DNA of 7,635 bases from an uncultured Robiginitomaculum sp. (GTDB lineage: Bacteria; Pseudomonadota; Alphaproteobacteria; Caulobacterales; Maricaulaceae): NCBI GenBank assembly GCA_938003555.1, contig CALKXN010000299.1, positions 1-7,635 on the forward strand. Reading direction: 5' to 3'. A program made the translations under genes and the position numbers. Below are positions 1-5,256 of the stretch, in pieces; within the stretch, counting starts at the first letter, position 1; every line of letters begins with the position of its first letter. Under the pieces are notes generated by a model. It saw only the letters and a list, made by a program, of their open reading frames with translations, had not been told where the DNA came from and ran no database searches.

Positions 1-46
1 CCGTGATCCGTAAGATATTGTAATTGCGCGTAATTTCCGCTCCCAT
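1..46 (-). CDS. Possible 5' end of a leftward gene, runs off left edge
   Basis: An ATG at 46-44 on the minus strand opens a frame that stays free of stops to the window edge and reads MGAEITRNYNILRIT. An AGGAG sequence lies 11 nt upstream, a slightly long but possible ribosome-binding spacing. The stem of the hairpin at 61-77 ends inside this AGGAG. Only 15 codons are visible and I recognise no family, so this could be chance. Frames on the plus strand over the same bases meet stops by position 23, so no rightward gene enters the window beyond that point. Confidence 0.3.
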   Translation of the reverse strand, partial: MGAEITRNYNILRIT

Positions 47-60
47 CGAAAGATATGCTC

Positions 61-108
61 CTGCGGCGACGCCGCAGCTTTGCAAAAGATCCCTGCCTGC
101 GCAGGGAT
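61..108. repeat. Double hairpin, REP-like palindromic element
   Basis: Two perfect hairpins stand side by side. The first pairs CTGCGGC (61-67) with GCCGCAG (71-77) around a 3-nt loop. The second pairs ATCCCTGC (89-96) with GCAGGGAT (101-108) around the loop CTGC. A near-palindrome CTTTGCAAAAG joins them. The second hairpin, followed by GAGCGGGAGG, resembles short palindromes dispersed between genes in many alphaproteobacterial genomes. There is no T-run on either side, so a terminator role is unlikely. Membership of a repeat family is inferred, because only one copy of the ATCCCTGC unit occurs here. Confidence 0.45.
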
Positions 109-590
109 GAGCGGGAGGGGGAGTTGGGCGCTTCAAAATCAAGGATGAATATTTTTTACGCCGTGTCTTTCAAAGCTAGGGTATATTGCAACTGTCCTTA
201 TCTCATTGGGCAGGCAAGCGATCGTTGGCTGGCTGGAGATAGGGCGGTATGGGAGAAATGGCGATTAAACGTATCGTCAGGACTCCCGCGAGCGAGAGCT
301 AAAGCGACCAAAACTCGCCGGTGGCCGTTCGCAGCCTTACCGCCGTGCGGTGGTGGAATTTGCCTTTGGGTGAATGAAGCCGCTTGAGCCCTATCACCCG
401 CTCAAGGTGATTGAGAACGAAACACTTAACCTCCGGTACTTTTCCGGTTTTTGATTACCCGCACGGACGCCCTACTTTTTAAAGATTATAGGAATTGAGA
501 TAAAAATGCCACGGAATATCCCGAGAAAGTTGTCAAAGGCGCATATAGCGCGCCTAAGAGATTCTACGCGGGCGGCAAGCGCGCCAAGGC
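109..590. other. Gene-poor region with several inverted repeats, no convincing CDS
   Basis: I see no believable protein here. The longest open frame (55-387, plus) is Arg/Trp/Cys-rich, has no ribosome-binding site and resembles nothing I know. The stretch instead holds pairing-capable segments: 191-204 with 236-248 (13 bp, one bulge, two G-U pairs), 319-325 with 334-342, ACCGC/GCGGT at 339-351, and an interleaved set at 383-415. A CCGG...CCGG followed by TTTTT (433-452) is terminator-like but weak. It could be an uncharacterised structured RNA, regulatory DNA, or decayed sequence. I recognise no tmRNA, RNase P, SRP or 6S core motif. Confidence 0.4.
537..555 (-). terminator. Weak hairpin downstream of the VOC gene
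   Basis: Read on the minus strand, AGGCGC and GCGCCT form a 6-bp stem (plus 550-555 and 537-542), extendable by a G-U pair, and are followed by only three T residues. It begins about 35 nt after the TAA of the leftward VOC gene. Position suits a terminator, but the short U-tract makes it weak. Confidence 0.35.
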
Positions 591-1004
591 TTAGGCGAAC
601 AAGACCTCTGGATTTACCATCGTTTTGATTTCGAGCACATTATTATTGGGGTCGGCGATGAAGAATGTCTCTTGTTCATATTTATCGCCTTTAAAACGGC
701 GATAAGGCTCGTCAATATAAGTGAGGCCAGCTTTGGCGATGCGCGCTTTGACAGCGTCGAAATCGTCTTGGGTCAGGTGAATACCAAAATGCGGGACGAG
801 CACGGCGCCCATATCGACGTCGTGGCGGACATTGGGGAGCTGTTCTTTGCTCTCATGCAAGGTTAGCTCATTGCCCCAAAAGTTGATGTCCACCCATTTG
901 CCCTCTTCGCCATTGCCAAGCGTGCAGCCTAAAACATCGGTGTAGAATTTTATGGTTGTTTTCAGATCACCGCCCGGAATGGCGAGATGGAGGATAGACG
1001 ACAT
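591..1004 (-). CDS. VOC-family metalloprotein (glyoxalase/extradiol dioxygenase fold)
   Basis: This 137-residue protein is the usual length for a two-module vicinal oxygen chelate (VOC) protein. The first module opens with SILHLAIPGGDL and FYTDVLGC (residues 3-27), the second with PHFGIHL (71-77), and the last strand reads DPNNNVLEIK (118-127). Candidate metal ligands are His6, His50, His72 and Glu125, the positions used in glyoxalase I and extradiol dioxygenases. The RWVD/NFWG and EPYRRFKG-type segments (37-44, 99-106) recall the predicted-dioxygenase group COG3565, whose substrate is unknown to me. No signal peptide, so it is cytoplasmic. The ATG start has AGGG 7 nt upstream. It lies downstream of sppA on the same strand, but a strong terminator separates them, so it probably has its own promoter in 1005-1137. 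The fold call is firm; the enzymatic activity is not assigned. Confidence 0.9.
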   Translation of the reverse strand: MSSILHLAIPGGDLKTTIKFYTDVLGCTLGNGEEGKWVDINFWGNELTLHESKEQLPNVRHDVDMGAVLVPHFGIHLTQDDFDAVKARIAKAGLTYIDEPYRRFKGDKYEQETFFIADPNNNVLEIKTMVNPEVLFA

Positions 1005-1131
1005 ATGAGAGCCCTATGGGTTGTATTTGCACCTTATATGTCGTGTTCTAACGGTATAGGGCAGGCAGGATTTTTCTAAATTTATAGGGAGCTCGGTGAA
1101 AAGACGTTCCGATTTGATTGGTTCAGGCAAT

Positions 1132-1153
1132 AAAAAACCCGCCATAAGGCGGG
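1132..1153 (-). terminator. Intrinsic terminator of sppA
   Basis: On the minus strand, CCCGCC-TTAT-GGCGGG is followed by a T6 run (plus strand stem arms 1138-1143 and 1148-1153, A-run 1132-1137). It starts 23 nt past the sppA stop codon. Perfect 6-bp GC stem, 4-nt loop and U-tract are the canonical features of a Rho-independent terminator. Confidence 0.9.
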
Positions 1154-1176
1154 CTTCATAAAGAATGTTGCGCGAT

Positions 1177-2958
1177 CTATTTGATGTCAGGGATAGGCGC
1201 GAGAAGCGTCATGTCTTGACGCTGGAGTAAATCACGGCGCATTTGCAGATAGATTTTAGCTTCCGGCGTATCCATATGTTTGGCCATATCGGCCCAAGTG
1301 AGCTTGTCCATATTCACGCTAGCGCCAAAGAGCTCCGCAAAAGCTTCACCCGGCGTGGGGTCTGGCGGGAATTTGCGCAGACGCACATCTACATCCGCGT
1401 CGATTTCAGCCGCCGCTTTAGCGGCAGCGATCGCCACATTAAGCCCGCCAAATTCATCGACCAAGCCGTTCTTCATGGCTTGCTCGCCCGTCCAGACGCG
1501 GCCTTTGGCGATCTCGCGCACATCCTCAATCGGCATGGCGCGGCCATCTGCGACGCGGCCCGTAAAGTCGACATAAATGTCTTCCATCATATCGCGGTAA
1601 GCTGCGCGCGTTTTTTGCGTCCATGGCTCGTCGCTGGAATAGACGCTGGTATAGTCGCCGCCAACGGACAGGCTTTCGACATTATAGCCGATTTTCTCAT
1701 AGGCGCCTTCAAGGGCAACCTTGCCGCCGACAACGCCGATAGACCCGGTGATGGTCGTGGGCAGGGCGATGATTTTATCGGCCGGGGCGGCAATATAATA
1801 ACCGCCGGAAGCTGCATATTGGCCCATAGAGACGATGACGGGCTTGCCTTCGGCTTTGGCGCGAATGATTGCGTCCCAGATCTGGTCTGAAGCAATGGCA
1901 GAGCCGCCCGGGCTGTCGACGCGAATAATGATCGCTTTGACTTTTTCGTTCTCGGCCGCCTCTGTGATGGCTTTTGACATTTTATCACTGGCAATCATCG
2001 TGTCAGGACTGAATGGGTTTGCCGCGCCGCCGCCGCCCGTGACGATCGCGCCCTGTCCGCCGACAAGGGCGATGACAGGCGCTTTGATATTGAGCGGGAT
2101 TTCGTAATCGCTAATGGCGAGGAATTTACCTTTATCTCCAGCTTGGGTCTTTGCGGCCTCGCGGGCAGCAGCGTAATGACCAAGTTCATCGACGAGGCCC
2201 AGTTCTAAGGCGCGTTCGGCGCTATAGGGCGCGCCTTCGAAGATTTCTTTGGCGCGGGCGGTTGTCTCAATGCCGGCGCGGTCTTCGGCGGTATATGTTG
2301 CGGCTGTGTTATAAAGAGAGCTGATCAAAGAGAGGGTGGCCTCGCGGTGAGGCGCGGTGAAGGTCTCTTGGGTATAGATATTGCCCATGCTCTTATATTC
2401 ATGGAACTGAACGAAGTCCGCTTTGGCATCAAATTTGTCCATGACGCCGCCATAGAAGCCAACCTCGGCGCGGTAACCCGCGGCAGAGAAGGTCGCTGTA
2501 TCTTGCAGATATATTGTATCCGCTGCAGACACGGCCATATAATTTGAAGGGGTCGTGCCCTCAAAGCCTTGCGCGAAGACGGTTACGAATTTACCGGAGG
2601 CGCGAAAATCTTTGAGGGATAGGCGTAGTTCTTCTGCAACGGCAGGCGACATTCCATAGGGATTGGCGCGGATGAACAAACCTTTGACGCGGTCATCATC
2701 CTGCGCAGCGTCCAATTTCTGAACGACATCAATCAGACTGTTTCCGGACGGGCCAAACAGTGTGACCACGGTTTGATCGGGTAGGGGCTTGGTCAGATCA
2801 AGGACTAAAACCGCTTCGCCGGGTACGGTGACAACCTCGTCGGAGCCGACAGAGGCAATCATGGCGCCGATAGTGCCGAAGGTGATAATAAAGAACAGGA
2901 TCGTAAAAAGAACCAGTCCTGTGATAGAGCCAAACAGGCTAAGGAGGAAAGTACGCAT
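1177..2958 (-). CDS. sppA: Signal peptide peptidase SppA, long (67K) form
   Basis: This 593-residue protein is a membrane-anchored serine protease of family S49 that degrades signal peptides left in the inner membrane after preprotein cleavage. Residues 5-37 form one N-terminal membrane segment; the rest is periplasmic. It has the two tandem S49 domains of E. coli SppA (618 aa): an N-terminal one (about 85-285) and a C-terminal one (about 295-515). The catalytic dyad is split between them. Lys189 in EYKSMGNIYTQ matches the general-base lysine, and Ser384 in YAASGGYYIA is the nucleophile. VDSPGG (348-352) and TTITGSIGVVGG (401-412) are also typical. Length and both catalytic residues indicate an intact enzyme. 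The ATG start is followed directly by the membrane segment; its upstream GTGAG is a modest ribosome-binding site. The gene ends at a strong terminator and so appears to be monocistronic. Confidence 0.95.
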   Translation of the reverse strand: MRTFLLSLFGSITGLVLFTILFFIITFGTIGAMIASVGSDEVVTVPGEAVLVLDLTKPLPDQTVVTLFGPSGNSLIDVVQKLDAAQDDDRVKGLFIRANPYGMSPAVAEELRLSLKDFRASGKFVTVFAQGFEGTTPSNYMAVSAADTIYLQDTATFSAAGYRAEVGFYGGVMDKFDAKADFVQFHEYKSMGNIYTQETFTAPHREATLSLISSLYNTAATYTAEDRAGIETTARAKEIFEGAPYSAERALELGLVDELGHYAAAREAAKTQAGDKGKFLAISDYEIPLNIKAPVIALVGGQGAIVTGGGGAANPFSPDTMIASDKMSKAITEAAENEKVKAIIIRVDSPGGSAIASDQIWDAIIRAKAEGKPVIVSMGQYAASGGYYIAAPADKIIALPTTITGSIGVVGGKVALEGAYEKIGYNVESLSVGGDYTSVYSSDEPWTQKTRAAYRDMMEDIYVDFTGRVADGRAMPIEDVREIAKGRVWTGEQAMKNGLVDEFGGLNVAIAAAKAAAEIDADVDVRLRKFPPDPTPGEAFAELFGASVNMDKLTWADMAKHMDTPEAKIYLQMRRDLLQRQDMTLLAPIPDIK

Positions 2959-2969
2959 AAATATCTCAC

Positions 2970-2992
2970 ATTATATATATACCCTAGATAGC
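2970..2992 (-). promoter_or_regulatory. Candidate promoter elements upstream of sppA
   Basis: On the minus strand a perfect TATAAT (plus 2970-2975) sits 11 nt before the sppA ATG, which would give an almost leaderless transcript. A GCTATCT (plus 2986-2992) lies further upstream and partly resembles the alphaproteobacterial -10 (GCTANAWC), with a TTGCGC about 15 nt before it. Neither has a strong -35 partner, so the choice between them is open. Confidence 0.3.
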
Positions 2993-3087
2993 GCCCTTTG
3001 CGCGCGGCGCAAGTGCGCGATTCGCCCGGCCTGACGTGCAGAAGTGATGGCCGCTGTAATTTTTATAATATTTGGCAATTTGAAGCG

Positions 3088-3114
3088 TTGCAATTTGCAG
3101 ATGGCAACGATAAA
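3088..3114 (+). promoter_or_regulatory. Possible tRNA-Gln promoter
   Basis: TTGCAA (3088-3093) and GATAAA (3109-3114) lie 15 nt apart and about 50 nt before the tRNA, so a start near 3120 would give a short leader. GTTGC/GCAAC (3087-3091 and 3104-3108) form an inverted repeat around the spacer. The spacing is short for a sigma-70-type promoter, so this is tentative. Confidence 0.3.
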
Positions 3115-3164
3115 CACCGCCCACTTTCACGTATCTGATGAATCATTTCAGCCGTGACCCACAA

Positions 3165-3238
3165 TGGGGCGTAGCCAAGCGGTAAGGCATCGGGTTTTGA
3201 TCCCGTGATCGTTGGTTCGAATCCAGCCGCCCCAGCCA
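3165..3238 (+). tRNA. tRNA-Gln (anticodon TTG), CCA encoded
   Basis: The cloverleaf folds fully. The 7-bp acceptor stem pairs TGGGGCG (3165-3171) with CGCCCCA (3228-3234), with discriminator G at 3235 and an encoded CCA at 3236-3238. The D-arm is GCC/GGC, the anticodon loop is TTTTGAT with TTG at 3197-3199, and the T-arm is GTTGG-TTCGAAT-CCAGC (3211-3227). The weak U-A first pair of the acceptor is typical of tRNA-Gln. The outermost anticodon-stem pair (positions 27-43, T3190 and T3206) is a mismatch. No hairpin plus T-run terminator follows directly. Confidence 0.96.
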
Positions 3239-3520
3239 ATTTTCATTTTAATGTCAATCTTTTCACTGTAAATAATAGTCGAAATTTATAGCATTTTTTT
3301 CCATCCTAACGATTGATTAACGGAATTTAGCGGTGTAGCTTCCGCGGACTTTGCAGGAAGGCTGAGTATAAAATTTATATGAGTGCCCTTGTCTTTAGGG
3401 TGTGAATGTGATTTTGTAACAAAAGTTAAATGCAACTGACTTGCTGCTTGGGACATGTCCGAAGTGGCCAGCAAGATTAAACGCGCCGTAAAACTAAGGC
3501 GCTAAACGGGAGTACATTTG
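3239..3520 (+). promoter_or_regulatory. Intergenic control region between tRNA-Gln and the DUF3450/ttpC operon
   Basis: This AT-rich stretch holds no gene but several symmetrical sequences: TAAAT-N10-ATTTA (3269-3288), a CtrA-like CTAA-N7-TTAAC (3306-3321), TATAAA-A-TTTATA (3367-3379), TTTTGT-A-ACAAAA (3412-3424), a compound inverted repeat centred on GGACATGTCC (3440-3475), TTAA-N7-GTAAA (3477-3491) and a GCGCC/GGCGC hairpin (3483-3502) just before the ribosome-binding site. The operon promoter is presumably here, but I could not pick a convincing -35/-10 pair. TATAAAAT at 3367-3374 is the best -10 look-alike. I see no clear Fur box. Confidence 0.5.
3440..3475 (+). promoter_or_regulatory. 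Compound inverted repeat in the operon leader
   Basis: CTTGCTG (3440-3446) pairs with CAGCAAG (3469-3475). Inside it, CTT (3447-3449) pairs with AAG (3462-3464), and the centre is the perfect 10-bp palindrome GGACATGTCC (3451-3460). The axis lies about 65 nt before the first start codon. It could be a protein-binding operator or an mRNA leader hairpin. No T-run follows, so it is not an intrinsic terminator. Confidence 0.4.
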
Positions 3521-4321
3521 GTGAAGCTTCACTCATCTGCTTTGCGCGCATGCGCTTTGTCGGCCGCGCTATTCACAGCTGCGCCGCTCATTTCCGTACA
3601 GGCCGCTTCGGCGCAGTCCTCGTCATTGACGGCGGAGTACGTCCAAACGCTTGAGCGTATAGAGAATGCGAAAATCCGCATTGCTCAAACTGAGTTATTT
3701 GTGTCTCAGCAAGGGGAGCGCATCTCAGAGCTGCGCGCTCTTATTGCGAGCGCCCCTGCGACCAATGCTGAGATTGAAGCGATGTTGCCTAAGGCGGTGA
3801 CGCAGGTGGAGCGCATGATTAATAGCGATGCGCCTTTCTTGATTGAAGAGCGCCGCAACAGATTGCTTAAATTAAAAGAAGTTATCGCCAGTAGCGAATA
3901 TGCGCCTGTTGATAAATATGCCCGCCTGCTCAGCTTGCTGAAGATCGAAATGGAATATGGGCAGTCGATTGATTATTATGAAGGTGAACGTCCTCTTAAT
4001 GATGGCGAGCAGCCTATCATGGTTCCTGAGACCAAGCAGGTTAAGGATGATGATGGCGTCGAGACGACAGTGCAAGTTGTCGATGAGATTACGGGCGAGC
4101 CAAGTATGATCCCTGAGCAGGGTTATTACATTTATTATGGCCGACTCGCTCTGGATTACCTTAACGTAGAGGCGACGTCTGCGCGCCGCTGGAATGGTGA
4201 TACAAAAACGTGGGATGAGCTATCTGCTGGTGACCTTGTTAATGTACGCCGCGCTGTGCGCATGGCGCGCGGTGAAACGGCTCAGGCTGTTATCGCCGTA
4301 GAGCTTAAAGCCCCAGGTTAG
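3521..4321 (+). CDS. DUF3450 family periplasmic coiled-coil protein, copy 1
   Basis: This 266-residue secreted protein belongs to the DUF3450 family found next to TtpC/ExbB/ExbD/TonB operons. Residues 1-31 form a Sec signal peptide ending ASA before Gln32. A helical coiled-coil region follows (about 38-125), then the family core: APFLIEERR (104-112), KYARLL (132-137), EMEYGQ (143-148) and YYGRLALDYL (205-214), with RRWNGDTKTWDEL near 222-234. Between YGQ and YYGR this copy has about 36 residues more than copy 2, acidic and Val-rich. I chose the GTG at 3521 because GGGAG lies 8 nt upstream; the TTG at 3518 is an alternative adding one residue. The biochemical role is unknown. By context it is a periplasmic partner of the TtpC coiled coil in TonB energisation. 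First gene of the operon, 128 nt before copy 2. Confidence 0.88.
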   Translation: MKLHSSALRACALSAALFTAAPLISVQAASAQSSSLTAEYVQTLERIENAKIRIAQTELFVSQQGERISELRALIASAPATNAEIEAMLPKAVTQVERMINSDAPFLIEERRNRLLKLKEVIASSEYAPVDKYARLLSLLKIEMEYGQSIDYYEGERPLNDGEQPIMVPETKQVKDDDGVETTVQVVDEITGEPSMIPEQGYYIYYGRLALDYLNVEATSARRWNGDTKTWDELSAGDLVNVRRAVRMARGETAQAVIAVELKAPG

Positions 4322-4333
4322 ATATAGAATTTT

Positions 4334-4352
4334 CCGCCTTCGGGCGGCTTTA
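4334..4352 (+). terminator. UUCG-tetraloop hairpin between the two DUF3450 genes
   Basis: CCGCC (4334-4338) and GGCGG (4343-4347) close a TTCG loop, a very stable RNA hairpin, followed by CTTTAG. It lies 12 nt after the stop of copy 1. The T-run is only three long, so it is more likely a partial terminator or an mRNA 3'-end stabiliser than a full stop, because the downstream genes have no obvious separate promoter. Confidence 0.45.
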
Positions 4353-4449
4353 GTGTTCAGGCTTTTAAGGTCTGGATTGATTGGCGGGTTGCCGCCGGAA
4401 ATTTCGGGAATGATATCGGATCAGGCCCAAACGAAATCGGAAGGAAGAT

Positions 4450-5223
4450 ATGTTGAAGATTTCATACTCCAAAAGCTTGCTGGTTGCTTGCGGGACGCTT
4501 GGGCTTACGCTCGCAGCTGCCGCGCCTGCCTCAGCACAGCTAGAGCGGGCCCTCGATGTTGCCAAAAGCTCGACTGCACAAAGCCAATCGGCTCAAAGGC
4601 AGGTTGATAGTGCTGATGATGCTGCGGGATCAATGAAGCGCGAATATCTGGCTGTTTTACAGCAAAAAGATAATGTTGAGCTGTTTGTTAAGCAGCAGGA
4701 CGTCTTTTTGGAGTCGCAGTCAAGTGAGCTGAGCTCACTGCGTTTGCAACTGGATACTGTTGAGCAGACCAAGCAAAATATGACGCCAATGATGCTGCGC
4801 ATGGTCATCGCTTTGGAGGACTCTGTAGAGAGTGATCTTCCTTTCCGCCTTGCGGAGCGCCGCGGGCGTCTTGACCGTTTGAAGTCCTTTATGGGTGATC
4901 CTTCTGTAACACCGGCTGAGCAATATCGTCAGATTTTGAACGCCTATAAAATTGAAGTGTCTTACGGCCAGCAACTTGATGCTTATGAAGACTCGCACCC
5001 CTCTGATCCGACGCGTTTCGTGAATTATGTGCGTTATGGCCGCGTCGCCTTTCTCTACATCACGAAAGATGAGAGCGAGATGGGCCGTTTCAATATGGAA
5101 ACCCGTCAATGGGATGAGGTCACGGCAAGTGAAGCGCCTGGCGTTCGCCGCGCAATGCGTGTTGCCCTTAAAGAATCTGCCCCAGAAATGGTCGTGGCAC
5201 CAGTTGTCATTGGCGGAAACTAG
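4450..5223 (+). CDS. DUF3450 family periplasmic coiled-coil protein, copy 2
   Basis: This 257-residue protein is a second DUF3450 member. A Sec signal peptide ends ASA (27-29) before Gln30. Residues about 45-125 are a heptad-rich helix (coiled coil), then come PFRLAERRGRL (131-141), EQYRQIL (157-163), EVSYGQQLDAYE (169-180) and VRYGRVAFLY (194-203), ending with RQWDEV (219-224) and RRAMRVAL (233-240). These align by eye with copy 1 in the same order, but the YGQ-to-YGR linker is about 20 residues against about 56. This short linker is the typical family form, so copy 2 looks like the canonical member and copy 1 the divergent one. ATG with AAGG 5 nt upstream. 33 nt before the next gene, so co-transcribed with ttpC. 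Molecular function unknown; predicted periplasmic partner of TtpC. Confidence 0.9.
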   Translation: MLKISYSKSLLVACGTLGLTLAAAAPASAQLERALDVAKSSTAQSQSAQRQVDSADDAAGSMKREYLAVLQQKDNVELFVKQQDVFLESQSSELSSLRLQLDTVEQTKQNMTPMMLRMVIALEDSVESDLPFRLAERRGRLDRLKSFMGDPSVTPAEQYRQILNAYKIEVSYGQQLDAYEDSHPSDPTRFVNYVRYGRVAFLYITKDESEMGRFNMETRQWDEVTASEAPGVRRAMRVALKESAPEMVVAPVVIGGN

Positions 5224-5256
5224 TCAGAGCGAAGATTTAAGAAAGTGAGTAATTCA

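Noticed and set aside
258..302. Mini-ORF MAIKRIVRTPASES with GGGAG upstream
   Set aside because: Only 14 codons, ribosome-binding spacing of about 2 nt, no similarity recognised.
55..387. 110-residue open frame on the plus strand
   Set aside because: No ribosome-binding site, odd Arg/Trp/Cys-rich composition, overlaps two hairpins, and no recognisable family.
499..594. Protein-like Lys/Arg-rich frame ending ...RFYAGGKRAKA at a TAG
   Set aside because: It has no start codon after the upstream TGA at 496 and spans a hairpin. It could be a remnant of a gene end, but 31 codons are too few to support a pseudogene.
1243..1890. 215-residue antisense frame within sppA
   Set aside because: sppA is strongly supported by its S49 catalytic motifs; the antisense frame has no family features and is a codon-usage shadow.
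3165..3238. tRNA-Gln as a mobile-element attachment site
   Set aside because: No integrase and no partial repeat of the tRNA 3' end in the window.
3294..3300. T7 run downstream of the tRNA as a possible terminator
   Set aside because: No GC-rich hairpin precedes it, only an AT-rich inverted repeat.
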